From positions 496,001 to 560,000 of the forward strand of contig CAXXIH010000008.1 of the NCBI GenBank assembly GCA_963663365.2: 64,000 nucleotides of DNA, written 5' to 3'. Below are positions 1 to 7,443 of the stretch, piece by piece (the stretch's first letter is position 1; the number at the start of each line of letters is the position of its first letter). The notes under the pieces were generated by a model, which saw nothing but the letters and a program-made list of their open reading frames with translations, did not search any database and was not told the origin of the DNA. The translations under genes were made by a program, and so were the position numbers. Source of the stretch: G963663365 sp963663365. Its GTDB lineage: Bacteria; Hinthialibacterota; Hinthialibacteria; Hinthialibacterales; G963663365.

Positions 1-74
1 TCTCTGATTAATAGTCCTGCTCAATGCAAAATATAATAAAGTTGGCCCGCGCCAAGTGTATACGTTTTGTTGTG

Positions 75-141
75 CAAGAGCCCGGCCGGGAGGGGGAAAA
101 GAAGGGGGAGAGAGTACGTGTGGTTAGCGGCCGGGCTCTTG
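75..141 (-). terminator. Conserved long hairpin, end of the DUF3494 unit
   Basis: A perfect 14-bp inverted repeat, CAAGAGCCCGGCCG at 75-88 against CGGCCGGGCTCTTG at 128-141, encloses a 39-nt purine-rich loop. The same structure recurs at 5551-5619 and 7444-7510. Read leftward it lies downstream of the DUF3494 gene and was probably its transcription end before the IS256 element inserted. No run of T follows, so an ordinary Rho-independent terminator is not certain. A processing or protein-binding site is the alternative. Confidence 0.6.
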
Positions 142-224
142 CGAGGTGGGAGTCACCATCTGTAATTGTGGCACCAGGTAAGAGGAAAATCCTACACAGG
201 AAAAAAGCACAGAGAGTCGTAGGG

Positions 225-231
225 GATGAGA
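225..231. repeat. Target-site duplication, left (GATGAGA)
   Basis: GATGAGA abuts the left inverted repeat of the IS256-family element and recurs at 1647-1653 directly after its right end. Seven bases match perfectly. IS256 elements usually duplicate 8-9 bp, so one position may have mutated. Confidence 0.7.
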
Positions 232-1646
232 GAGATATTTCCAAAAGTTGTGTATGGAGTCGATCTGTGCCTATCCTCCGGGTTGGTTGTCTATGCGGCT
301 TTTTTCTCCGGTTTCTGAATGAGACCGTCGATGAACGGCACTCCTTCAATAACTTTTGAAATCCAGTGGTAACCGTTAATTCTTCGCCAGTGTTTCTCCG
401 CCTGAACCGCCAGTTTGAAAACCATCATCAGTGTAGCTTTGCGTGAACCGCAACCCTTGGTTTGGCGGGTTCGATGACGCACTGTGGCGAAGGTCGATTC
501 GATGGGATTGGTGCTGCGAATATGCGCCCAATGTTCAGCGGGAAAGTCATAAAACGTGAACAGAACGTCGCGGTCTTTTTCTAAACATGCGCAGGCTTTC
601 GGGTATTTCGCTGTGTAGAGATCGAGGAAGGCGTCATAGGCGCGCAGGGCGTCACTCTTGGCCGGCGCCAAGTACATCTCGTGGAGCAGTTTCTTGGCAT
701 GCGGCTGCACGCGTTTGGGCATCTTATCGAGGACGTTCGCGGTTTTATGCACCCAACAACGTTGACTGCGGACGCCAGGAAAGACCTCTTCCAGAGCCGC
801 CCAGAATCCCAACGCGCCGTCTCCCACCGCCAACTGAGGCGGAAGCGCCAAACCGCGGCATTGAAGATCGTTAAGCACTTCCGACCACGATAACTTGCTC
901 TCCCGGTGGCCATCGTGAACCGCCACCAGTTCTTTTGAGCCGTCCGGCAGCGCGCCGATGATGACCAGAATGCACGGGCGATCATGGTCCAGACGCACAT
1001 TGAAATGGACGCCATCCGCCCAAAGATACACGTACTGTTTGCCGGAAAGATCTCGCCGCGACCACTCCTCGTATTCCTGCATCCAACCTTCCTTCAGCCG
1101 AACAATATTCGCGGCCGATAAACCGGTGGCATTCGGGCCCAGGATCGCTTCCAACGCCTCTGTGAAATCACCCGTCGAAATCCCTTTGAGATACAAAATC
1201 GGAATCAAAGCGTCCACACTTGGCACCCGCCGCATGAACGGCGGCAAAATCTTGCTGGTGAACCGCCGCCCTTCCTGCCGGTCCCGCACACGGGGCTGTT
1301 GAATCTGGACCGGGCCCACACCCGTAACTAAATCCCGTTCCGGAAGCGACCCGTTGCGAACCGCTAACCGGCGCCCGGCCGCATCCCGTTCATCCGCGTG
1401 CTCCTGAATGTACATCTCCACTTCCTGATCCACTGCAGCCTGCAACAAGCGCCGCGCCCCTTCACGTAGAATCAACTCCAGACCTCCTCCCACTTGATTC
1501 GACTCTCGACCTTCTAATGAAATGACCGTATTCTTTGACTTCATGAGCGTGTCCTCTTTCTATCTCCTTCAGGAGATTGGTTTTAGCAACCAGAGGATAC
1601 GCTCATCTTTTTCAAACTCCCAATACACAACTTTCGGTTATATCTC
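232..1646 (-). mobile_element. IS256-family insertion sequence, complete
   Basis: The 1415-bp element has matching imperfect terminal inverted repeats. The left end reads GAGATATTTCCAAAAGTTGT and the complement of the right end reads GAGATATAACCGAAAGTTGT. It is flanked by a GATGAGA duplication and carries one intact transposase gene. It inserted between the 3' end of the DUF3494 gene and the hairpin that otherwise follows genes of this regulon. Length, ends and transposase agree with an intact, possibly active copy. Confidence 0.9.
291..1544 (-). CDS. IS256-family (mutator-type) transposase
   Basis: This 417-aa protein catalyses cut-out/paste-in movement of its own element by DDE chemistry. 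The three acidic residues appear in their usual settings: the Asp of 'YLWADGVHF' (about residue 176), the Asp of 'AVGDGALGFW' (about 242) and the Glu of 'STNPIESTFATVRHRT' (about 345). The last block is the family signature. The length is normal for the family and no frameshift or stop is visible. It occupies nearly the whole element and transcription points away from the DUF3494 gene towards the left hairpin. Confidence 0.95.
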   Translation of the reverse strand: MKSKNTVISLEGRESNQVGGGLELILREGARRLLQAAVDQEVEMYIQEHADERDAAGRRLAVRNGSLPERDLVTGVGPVQIQQPRVRDRQEGRRFTSKILPPFMRRVPSVDALIPILYLKGISTGDFTEALEAILGPNATGLSAANIVRLKEGWMQEYEEWSRRDLSGKQYVYLWADGVHFNVRLDHDRPCILVIIGALPDGSKELVAVHDGHRESKLSWSEVLNDLQCRGLALPPQLAVGDGALGFWAALEEVFPGVRSQRCWVHKTANVLDKMPKRVQPHAKKLLHEMYLAPAKSDALRAYDAFLDLYTAKYPKACACLEKDRDVLFTFYDFPAEHWAHIRSTNPIESTFATVRHRTRQTKGCGSRKATLMMVFKLAVQAEKHWRRINGYHWISKVIEGVPFIDGLIQKPEKKAA

Positions 1647-1665
1647 GATGAGACTCTGAGGGGCT

Positions 1666-2499
1666 TTAATCATAGAGTTCCCAATCATCAAGGACTGCGC
1701 TTAGGACAGCATTGGCGACAATCATGTTGGAGTCCAATTCGACTGCACCATTTCTCGCCAATGCTCTGCCGTCCAACGTTGCGCCAGTATTGAAGGTAAT
1801 CGATATATTGGCCATGACGGTTCCTTGGAAAACAGAACCCGATCCAAAAGTGGCCGAACTGCCGACCTGCCAAAAAATGTTGGATGCTTTGGCACCTCCA
1901 CTGAGGATTACCTGGCGGCCGGATGTTGTGGTGAGCGAGCTGGCTATCTGGAAGATGAAGACGGCGTTGGGGTCACCCTGGGCGTCGAGAGTGAGATCCC
2001 CTGACGATATCTCTAGTGAGGACGTGGATTTATAGAGGCCCGGATAGAGCGTCATCCCGCCCAGATTACCGGCTACCGAGATAGGCGCGGTTGTTCGTCC
2101 GGCGGCGTCATTATACGCGACGGTCAGGTCGGCTTGGGCTTGGGCGGCAACCGTATCGCCAGCGTGAAGTGACCCATTCACGATACCGGGAGGGAATCCG
2201 GTCAATGCGGTGCCTGGACTCACGCCAATGTCTCCCGTAATTTCGGTACCCACACTGGGGACGTTGGTAACCGTAGAGCCCGCAAGAGCCGCGAAACCGG
2301 CTGCTGACCGTAGGTTTACCGGCGCTTCGCCGGCCATCACGGCTGCCGTAAAACTTGTCAGCATGAGAACGCAGAGCACGTTCTTAAGCAATCCTCCCCA
2401 GAAGGTATTTGCTTTACCCCGGGAATTCATATGCGCGCCAGCATTTTCGGCCTCGGAATGCGTGCTGAGACAGATGACGCCTATATTTTCTATTGACAT
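1666..2499 (-). CDS. DUF3494 (ice-binding-type) protein with a chimeric N-terminus
   Basis: This 277-aa protein has residues of about 60-260 forming a DUF3494/ice-binding-like beta-solenoid (family cues 'FAALAGSTVTN', 'GDIGVSPGTA', 'SGDLTLDAQGDPNAVFIFQ', 'NIFWQVGSSATFG'). Such proteins are secreted and act in ice binding or surface adhesion. Residues 1-23 and about 30-40 match the N-terminus of the Gsp17M-like protein encoded at 4581-5093 (shared 'GVI.LSTH.EAENA' and 'FWGGL'). A hydrophobic stretch at about 38-57 should act as the signal peptide, giving an unusually long n-region. I keep the first ATG because AGAGGAA lies just upstream; the in-frame ATG at 2430 has no ribosome site. A sigma-54 promoter lies about 100 bp upstream. 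Confidence 0.9.
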   Translation of the reverse strand: MSIENIGVICLSTHSEAENAGAHMNSRGKANTFWGGLLKNVLCVLMLTSFTAAVMAGEAPVNLRSAAGFAALAGSTVTNVPSVGTEITGDIGVSPGTALTGFPPGIVNGSLHAGDTVAAQAQADLTVAYNDAAGRTTAPISVAGNLGGMTLYPGLYKSTSSLEISSGDLTLDAQGDPNAVFIFQIASSLTTTSGRQVILSGGAKASNIFWQVGSSATFGSGSVFQGTVMANISITFNTGATLDGRALARNGAVELDSNMIVANAVLSAVLDDWELYD

Positions 2500-2599
2500 T
2501 GTGAAGTTCCTCTCTATTGAAATTGTTAAGTTTCTTCAGTGCTTCTCGCACGTACGTACTCGACATCCCCACAAAATGTGGTTTGACCATGCCAAAAGA

Positions 2600-2614
2600 G
2601 CAAAATCTGCGCCA
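2600..2614 (-). promoter_or_regulatory. Sigma-54 promoter of the DUF3494 gene
   Basis: The minus strand reads TGGCGCAGATTTTGC, with GG at -24 and GC at -12 separated by exactly 10 nt. It fits TGGCAC-N5-TTGC. The predicted start is near 2588, about 90 nt before the start codon. The surrounding sequence aligns with the three other promoters of this set. Confidence 0.85.
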
Positions 2615-2675
2615 ACGGCTACGAACAAAGAAAAGTCGCACGGTTAAGCTGCGGGTAATAACGATCAGGCTCACT

Positions 2676-2713
2676 TCAATCAAATTACAGTATGTTCATA
2701 TCAATTTGATTGA
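2676..2713. promoter_or_regulatory. Upstream activator dyad (UAS)
   Basis: A perfect 11-bp inverted repeat, TCAATCAAATT at 2676-2686 and AATTTGATTGA at 2703-2713, has a 16-bp spacer. It lies 62-99 bp upstream of the -24 element, where NtrC/XylR-type activators bind. An imperfect version with the same spacer lies at 7713-7750 beside the activator gene. Confidence 0.75.
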
Positions 2714-2762
2714 GGTGGACGAGGTGCGAAGAGTATTTGCATCATAAGGAATTCCTGCCTCC
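2712..2762 (+). pseudogene. Remnant of the activator gene's 5' end
   Basis: The bases after the UAS (GAGGTGGACGAGGTGCGAAG and on through TTTGCATCA) align with the ribosome site and first codons of the activator gene at 7750-7800. The start codon is lost and an in-frame TAA follows. The duplicated promoter module therefore once included the start of the divergent regulator. Nothing functional is left. Confidence 0.6.
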
Positions 2763-3446
2763 CCAAAAAACTCCACGCGAATGCAAACAGTGGATTTGGG
2801 ACAAGAAAATTGGATTATAGAGACTATTTTTGATCAGTCTGATTGATCAGAAACCCACTATTTTGAGTCAGGAAGAAACTACGCGTCAAAAAGAGTTAAT
2901 CCCGTAACTCCATATAGGAACGGAGAGCCACGTTGACGAGTAGACGCTGAAATCCTTCAACAAGTAGTACCAGTTGAGCAAGAAGAAGATCAGCGCCGTG
3001 GAATGGGCCTGGCCGCAAGAGGCTGTTCAGCATAATGGCCTCAGCGCCGATAAATTTTATCACCTGTAACGCGTGGGCGGGGAGATGTTTGCCATGCTGA
3101 ACTAGAGCGTGAGGGAAAGTCCGGCTGGCAACGGCCGGACTATTCTTGTTGGAATTTGATGGAGTTGAGTTGTGTATTGCTTTGTTTCAGAATCTAATGC
3201 AAACAAAATCATCATAACAATTTACCCCACCTCTCTTTTTTAACACTTAATGAGCCCAAAACTCGGATCAACGCTTTTTTAAAATTCAAGCCGGAGAATC
3301 GGACCGCATTCTGCATCCATTTCATTCTCACAATTCGCTTTTCGTCTTTCGGTATGCTATATTTACACATGGATAGGAACCATTCTGCTGATTTATGGAG
3401 TAGAGGAGCGAGGTTTATAGTGTCCGCTCAGAAAGGGGTGGCTGGA
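2763..3446. other. Intergenic region without a convincing gene
   Basis: About 680 bp between the regulator remnant and the next small gene. Stretches at 2950-3110 stay open in more than one frame but have no start with a ribosome site and no recognisable family, so I call no gene. A compact hairpin lies at 3118-3141. The rest is AT-rich. Confidence 0.5.
3118..3141 (+). terminator. 8-bp GC-rich hairpin followed by a weak T tract
   Basis: AGTCCGGC and GCCGGACT form a perfect 8-bp stem with an 8-nt loop, followed by ATTCTTGTT. It resembles a Rho-independent terminator on the plus strand, but no gene ends just before it. Confidence 0.45.
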
Positions 3447-3659
3447 ATGAATAAAGCCGGGCAAAGCGAACGAGAATTAATCGCAAGACTAAAGAAGCGC
3501 CGTTTGGCTGACAAACTGCGGGAGCGCTTCGTGCTTAAGGAACTGTTTAAGAAGAAGACGATCACTGTTCTATTTATGCTTTTGGCCCTGGTTGTGGTTG
3601 TACTGTTGATTGTCTTTAGGCAATCTTGGCCGGAATATCCTTCTGTCGGCGAACCGTAG
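3447..3659 (+). CDS. Small single-pass membrane protein, unknown
   Basis: This 70-aa protein has a basic, helical N-terminus (about residues 8-35, rich in Arg/Lys/Leu) followed by one strong transmembrane segment (about 41-60, 'VLFMLLALVVVVLLIVF') and a short Pro-rich tail. The basic cytoplasmic head before the membrane segment predicts an inside N-terminus. A longer frame opens at 3354, but the ATG at 3447 follows AAGGGG and begins the region that looks coding. I recognise no family. It may belong with the other small membrane products of this region, but no sigma-54 site was found before it. Confidence 0.55.
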   Translation: MNKAGQSERELIARLKKRRLADKLRERFVLKELFKKKTITVLFMLLALVVVVLLIVFRQSWPEYPSVGEP

Positions 3660-3884
3660 AGGCCGGACGTTTGCACAAGTTTTCCGGTCCTTTTAGCCCT
3701 CGAACGCCTAAGAGACTGAGCCGTGGATCCATGCTAGAGTTCATTCAGTGCCGGACTCTGCCCCATGGGAAAGTCGTAAGAACTGAATTCAAAACGACAT
3801 TCCGGTTTAGAAGAAATCCGATCCATACTACTTGAAACGAATCTGAACGGCCTCACACCGCCCGCCTACGGCCAAAAGCACAAA

Positions 3885-3927
3885 AGCCCGGCCTAGGAGG
3901 GTTGGAAGCGGGTTTAGGGGCCAGGCT
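3885..3927 (-). terminator. Diverged hairpin of the conserved set
   Basis: AGCCCGGCC (3885-3893) pairs with GGCCAGGCT (3919-3927) with one mismatch, around a purine-rich loop. The flanking text (AAGCCCGGCC, GGCTCTTG) matches the three longer hairpins. It lies downstream of the Gsp17M/138-aa transcription unit and is probably its 3' end. A second perfect hairpin, GACACCG/CGGTGTC, follows at 3941-3959. Confidence 0.55.
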
Positions 3928-4104
3928 CTTGGGATATGATGACACCGCTTTTCGGTGTCAATAGCATTCTGCTCTCAATAGAAGGAGATTTCAAGTACCT
4001 CAGATATATTCTCAGGCTCAAAATTTTTGCTTTCTGATAAACAAGGAAGATGAAGTATTTCAGAGCAGATCTTGTTTTCACCTCCAAAACCGACCATTTG
4101 GCGC

Positions 4105-4521
4105 TCATATAACATTTTTCGGGTGGACAGTATTTTGGGTGCCTGTATCCGATGCCCGGGTGCGCTCACTGGCAACTTCATCATTGGCGTACTGAATGAA
4201 ATCAGCGAGCTGCTTTTCCGACAAACCGACACGAGAACTTATCAGATAGTCCAGACCATAAACTACGGCCCGGCGCAGGACTTCAGGCACGGCTTCATGG
4301 CCGAAGCGTGCGTGGTGCATGCGCGCCAGGTGCATCTCGAGCTCCTCCATGAAGCCAATTAGGTCTTCGGCGTATAGATTCTGATGCCGCCGCACAAACC
4401 TGCGCGCCGCATCTTCCTCGACATCCCAGCGCTCTCTAAGCGCCATAATAACGACGTCGCCTAAGGCCCGCCTCGAAGAAGTAGCACCAGAATCTGACTG
4501 ATTGGTTGTAACCTGTGACAT
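4105..4521 (-). CDS. Hypothetical helical protein downstream of Gsp17M
   Basis: This 138-aa soluble protein is rich in Arg, Glu, Ala and His. Its middle (about 25-110) should be mostly alpha-helical, with charged ends ('ARRFVRRHQNLYAEDLIGF', 'EELEMHLARMHHARFG'). No signal peptide or membrane segment is seen and I recognise no family. GGAGGA lies 6-7 nt before the ATG, a strong ribosome site. It begins 59 bp after the stop of the Gsp17M-like gene and is followed by a hairpin of the conserved set, so the two are very likely one sigma-54 transcript. A role alongside the stress protein is inference from position only. Confidence 0.7.
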   Translation of the reverse strand: MSQVTTNQSDSGATSSRRALGDVVIMALRERWDVEEDAARRFVRRHQNLYAEDLIGFMEELEMHLARMHHARFGHEAVPEVLRRAVVYGLDYLISSRVGLSEKQLADFIQYANDEVASERTRASDTGTQNTVHPKNVI

Positions 4522-4580
4522 TGCTCCTCCGGTTTCCTCGTAACACAGTCCTCAATTTTTGGGGGACAAGCGCACCTCCT

Positions 4581-5093
4581 TCATGCAGAATGCACCTGCA
4601 CATCGTGGCCCATGTTTACCAAGACATCCTTTGCTTTCACCAACTCTTCCGCTGAACCATGAACCACAACAATAAATCTGTCGCTTTTTATGGCAGTTTC
4701 ATACTCGATGATGCTGTTCTTAGGAATGCCAATGTTGTAGAGACCAGCGCCGATCACGCTCATGCCCCCAACAATCACAGCACCCTGCAATCCACCAACG
4801 ATGGCCGAAACAAGCGGACCTGCTACAACAAGCGGGCCAATCCCAGGGACCATGAGAAATGCGGAACCGAAAAGGACGCCCCACAGCCCTCCCCAGAAGG
4901 CACCCCGTTTGCCCCAGAAACTCATGCGGTCTCCGACGTTGTAGTAGCCGACGACATGTTCTTCCGTGTGGTAGTCCTTGCCCACAATTGACAGTTTCTT
5001 CATATCGAAGCCTGAACGCTGCAATTCTTTCACAGCATTTTCGGCCTCTTCATGAGTGCTTAGAATTATTACGCCTGTATTTTCTTTTAACAT
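4581..5093 (-). CDS. General stress protein 17M-like (YflT-type) protein
   Basis: This 170-aa protein resembles the Gsp17M/YflT stress family. An N-terminal alpha/beta part (about 1-45: 'GVIILSTHEEAENAVKELQRSGF', 'LSIVGKDYH') is interrupted by a Gly-rich hydrophobic hairpin (about 58-110, glycine-zipper spacing in 'GGLWGVLFGSAF' and 'VGGLQGAVIVGG'), and the alpha/beta part resumes ('DRFIVVVHGSAEELVKAKDVL'). Family members are stress-induced and often membrane-associated; the biochemical role is unknown. AAGGAG precedes the ATG. A 37-codon leader ORF ends 3 bp upstream, and the sigma-54 promoter lies about 210 bp upstream. Its 5' coding sequence was copied into the DUF3494 gene. Confidence 0.85.
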   Translation of the reverse strand: MLKENTGVIILSTHEEAENAVKELQRSGFDMKKLSIVGKDYHTEEHVVGYYNVGDRMSFWGKRGAFWGGLWGVLFGSAFLMVPGIGPLVVAGPLVSAIVGGLQGAVIVGGMSVIGAGLYNIGIPKNSIIEYETAIKSDRFIVVVHGSAEELVKAKDVLVNMGHDVQVHSA

Positions 5094-5096
5094 TGT

Positions 5097-5210
5097 TCAT
5101 CTCCTTAGTCTGGATTTTCCATATAAGCACTCTGTTCTCTTCCAGAAGAGGTGATCCGGGAGGTGTCTCACACCTGCTACGTAATGAAACACCTGAGTTG
5201 GAGTTAACAT
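5097..5210 (-). CDS. Conserved leader ORF, 37 aa
   Basis: The frame begins ATG after AAAGGAAATAAC and ends 3 bp before the Gsp17M-like start codon. The peptide starts 'MLTPTQVFHY', contains 'LPDHLFWKR' and is basic at the end. It aligns without gaps over 33 codons with a second leader ORF at 6964-7113 ('MLTQTQVFLY', 'LPGCFFWKR'), and several of the differences are silent. Both lie between a sigma-54 promoter and the main gene. It could be a small protein or a translated leader that couples to the next gene. Real expression is inference. Confidence 0.55.
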   Translation of the reverse strand: MLTPTQVFHYVAGVRHLPDHLFWKRTECLYGKSRLRR

Positions 5211-5305
5211 GTTATTTCCTTTCTTGCATTGGCACGTTCGATCACCAAAGCCCACGAAGGACCTGAGCGATTGTATGATGCCTCGCCTCCAGAGAGGCTT
5301 AACCC

Positions 5306-5320
5306 GCATAATATGTGCCA
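5306..5320 (-). promoter_or_regulatory. Sigma-54 promoter of the leader ORF/Gsp17M unit
   Basis: The minus strand reads TGGCACATATTATGC, a perfect -24 box and a GC at -12 with 10-nt spacing. The predicted start is near 5294. A half-site of the activator dyad, TCTATCAAATT, lies at 5386-5396; its partner half is degenerate. Confidence 0.85.
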
Positions 5321-5550
5321 ACAACTACGAACAAGGGAAAGCCAGACGGTTACGCTGCTGTTTGTAACGGGAGGAGATATCCACTTCTATCAAATTGAAG
5401 TCTTTTCTGTCAATTCAACGAAGCCGGCATAAGTCTTTGAATTACAGTGATAACAAAGTCCTTCGGGGAGACAGTTCATCTTATTAATAGTCCTCCTTAA
5501 TGCACGGTCCGATAAAATCGGCCTGCGGCAAGTGAATACGTATTGTTTTG

Positions 5551-5619
5551 CAAGAGCCCGGCCGGGGGAGGGAAAGAAAGGTGGGCAGAGAGTACGTGCG
5601 GTTAGCGGCCGGGCTCTTG
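5551..5619 (-). terminator. Conserved long hairpin after the oxidoreductase gamma gene
   Basis: A perfect 14-bp stem (CAAGAGCCCGGCCG with CGGCCGGGCTCTTG) encloses a purine-rich loop. It begins 67 bp past the stop of the gamma-subunit gene and probably ends or stabilises that transcript. No T run is present. Confidence 0.6.
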
Positions 5620-5685
5620 CGGGGTAGGAAATGGCATCGGCAGGCGTCACCGTCTGGAGAGCGGATTTTTCCTGCGAAATGCCGT

Positions 5686-6294
5686 TTAAAATCGTAATGC
5701 TCTTTGAATTTCTCCGTCCTGAAATCGTGGAAATGCCAGGATTGATTCCTCTGCGGGTTGGTATGAATATCCCTCCTCAAATGCAGCCAAACTTATATTC
5801 TTGAATTTCGGCGGAACTTCGACCTGAATTGCTTCTTGAAGCGATTCGAGCGAAACGACAGAATTCGTCTTTGCGAAAAAGCCGAGCATCACTATATTCA
5901 TCGCCATATACATAGGACTCGATTTCCAAATATCCTCGGCAATTCTGATACAAGGAATAGGGAAAAGTCTGATAGAAGAACTCAAATATTCTGGAACAAC
6001 CAATTCGCTCTCGTAAAACAGCTTTCCAGCATCCGCAAGTTTTCCTGCATATTCGGCGTTGGCTTCCTGAGAAAAAGCAATCAATACATCAGAGCAAGTC
6101 AGGTAAGGGCAGTCTATAGAACGGCTTCCGACAAAAATCTGTGCGGCGCAACCACCGCCGTGGGCCTTCGGGCCACGACTTATTTTCAGGGTCACACATT
6201 TGGCATCGTAAACTGCGGCTTTTCCGATGATTCTGCCTGCGAACTCCACACCTTGACCGCAGAGTCCGCCGACTATTATTTGTTGAATAATCAT
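5686..6294 (-). CDS. 2-oxoacid:acceptor oxidoreductase, gamma subunit (orphan)
   Basis: This 202-aa protein matches the POR/KOR gamma domain, which in the heteromeric pyruvate/2-oxoglutarate ferredoxin oxidoreductases helps bind CoA and joins the alpha and beta subunits. Visible cues are 'GGLCGQGVEFAGRIIGKAA' (residues 9-27), 'SRGPKAHGGGCAAQI' (about 39-53), 'DVLIAFSQEANAEY' and 'MAMNIVMLGFFAK'. GAGG precedes the ATG. The alpha and beta subunits that these enzymes need are absent here; 178 bp upstream is the TPR gene and downstream is the hairpin. Its last 14 codons recur as a relic at 7560-7632. It may complement subunits encoded elsewhere or have gained another role. Confidence 0.85.
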   Translation of the reverse strand: MIIQQIIVGGLCGQGVEFAGRIIGKAAVYDAKCVTLKISRGPKAHGGGCAAQIFVGSRSIDCPYLTCSDVLIAFSQEANAEYAGKLADAGKLFYESELVVPEYLSSSIRLFPIPCIRIAEDIWKSSPMYMAMNIVMLGFFAKTNSVVSLESLQEAIQVEVPPKFKNISLAAFEEGYSYQPAEESILAFPRFQDGEIQRALRF

Positions 6295-6472
6295 GCCTCA
6301 AAAACCTCTGTAGTACTTGTACTGTTAACCAAATACGTTCCGGTGTTTCTGGTTTATAGGGTACAGAAACTTTATACAATTCCAGTCGATAAATCTTCCG
6401 GCAACAATCTCTTTACCTGGTTCACGCAGTGTCTTACACGTATCGATATTGTGTTCAACTTTGCTTTTTTCT

Positions 6473-6988
6473 TTAGCGGACAATCCGTTCGTGGAGTACG
6501 CGTTCCATGTTTCTGTACTCGCTGTTTCCGGGTTCGAGCACCGTGGCCCGCTGGATTGCAGCAAACGCGCCCTTCATGTCTCCATCCAAACGTTTGCAGT
6601 CGCTCATAAGTTTGAAGGTTTGGGCTACTTCTGGATTGATTACGGTCGCTTTTTCGAGGGGTGGGATCGCCTTTTTGTACATTTTCATTTCGAAATAGGC
6701 TTTTCCGATATTGGTATAAACAACGTCTGCCTTATCTCGAAATGATGCATTTTTGAGCTCCTCTTCCCAGCTGGCAATGGCCTCATTGTAATTGCCCGCG
6801 GCGAATGCCAGATTGGCCTGACTGGTCAACTCATTGGCTTGGTGTACGTGGTACACACGCGTTGCCAAAATCAATAGCACTAAGACGATGACGGCGCGAA
6901 TCACGAATTTGATGAAGACGCGTGAATAACTTTTTTTCTTGTTCTTCTCAACGCGAAACTCCGTCAGCCCTGCTCTTGGATCGAACAT
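6473..6988 (-). CDS. Membrane-anchored TPR protein
   Basis: This 171-aa protein has a basic cytoplasmic head (1-24, with 'KNKKKSYSR'), one transmembrane helix (about 27-45, 'FVIRAVIVLVLLILATRV') and, outside the membrane, three or four tetratricopeptide repeats (about 50-165: 'ANLAFAAGNYNEAIASWEEEL', 'YTNIGKAYFEMKMYKKAIPPLEKA', 'MSDCKRLDGDMKGAFAAIQRA'). TPRs bind protein partners, so it is likely an anchored assembly or scaffold protein. GAGG lies 5-6 nt before the ATG. A 49-codon leader ORF overlaps its first codons. The sigma-54 promoter is about 220 bp upstream and the gamma-subunit gene follows. Confidence 0.85.
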   Translation of the reverse strand: MFDPRAGLTEFRVEKNKKKSYSRVFIKFVIRAVIVLVLLILATRVYHVHQANELTSQANLAFAAGNYNEAIASWEEELKNASFRDKADVVYTNIGKAYFEMKMYKKAIPPLEKATVINPEVAQTFKLMSDCKRLDGDMKGAFAAIQRATVLEPGNSEYRNMERVLHERIVR

Positions 6989-7113
6989 GATGACCTCGCG
7001 GTTCTTATGAAGCTGGATTTCCCGGATAGGCCCTCAATTCTTTTCCAGAAGAAGCAACCCGGGAGGTATCTCGCAGCTGCTGCGTAGAGAAACACCTGAG
7101 TTTGAGTCAGCAT
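6964..7113 (-). CDS. Conserved leader ORF, 49 aa
   Basis: The frame starts ATG CTG ACT after AAAGGAAACAAC and overlaps the first 25 bp of the TPR gene in another frame. Its first 33 codons align without gaps to the 37-aa leader ORF at 5097-5210 (shared 'MLT.TQVF.Y', 'FWKR.E.L.GKS'). The position between sigma-54 promoter and main gene is the same. The overlap suggests translational coupling with the TPR gene. Function unknown. Confidence 0.5.
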   Translation of the reverse strand: MLTQTQVFLYAAAARYLPGCFFWKRIEGLSGKSSFIRTARSSCSIQEQG

Positions 7114-7207
7114 GTTGTTTCCTTTCTTGCATTGGCGCCTTTGATCTCAGAGCCCACCAAGGAGCCGAGTAATTGTAAGATGCCTAACTGCTAAAGAAGC
7201 TAAAAGC

Positions 7208-7222
7208 GCATAATTTGTGCCA
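7208..7222 (-). promoter_or_regulatory. Sigma-54 promoter of the TPR/gamma-subunit unit
   Basis: The minus strand reads TGGCACAAATTATGC with exact 10-nt GG-GC spacing. The predicted start is near 7196, before the 49-aa leader ORF. A half activator site lies 66-90 bp upstream. Confidence 0.85.
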
Positions 7223-7443
7223 ACAACTACAAACAGGGGAAAGCCGTACGTTTAAGATGCTGGTGGTAGCGGGAGGAGATATCTACCTCTATCAAATTGA
7301 AGTATTTTTTTTCGATTCAGCAAGCCGGCATAGGTCTTTGAAGGGAGGACAAAGTCTTTCGGGGGGACACTTCTGATTAACAGTCCTTATCAATGCACAG
7401 TCCTATAGACTTGGCTCGCGCCAAGTGTATGCGTTTTGTGGTG

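Larger units (their letters stand above)
5130..5740 (-). repeat. Long diverged direct repeat, copy 1 (regulatory module)
   Basis: This stretch aligns with 7045-7632 nearly throughout. It contains (read leftward) the end of the 2-oxoacid oxidoreductase gamma gene, the long hairpin, a spacer with TTAATAGTCCT, a half UAS (TCTATCAAATT, 5386-5396), the sigma-54 promoter and the leader ORF. Partial copies lie at 1-231 and 2590-2760. The copies are diverged, so the duplications are not recent. Confidence 0.8.

Noticed and set aside
2414..2574. A second leader-type ORF overlapping the DUF3494 start
   Set aside because: It is not related to the two MLT-type leader ORFs, covers coding sequence of the DUF3494 gene in another frame and ends without a meaningful junction.
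2950..3110. Open frames on both strands suggesting a small gene
   Set aside because: Several frames are open at once, none has a ribosome site or a recognised family, and one contains a stop in the middle, so coding is not supported.
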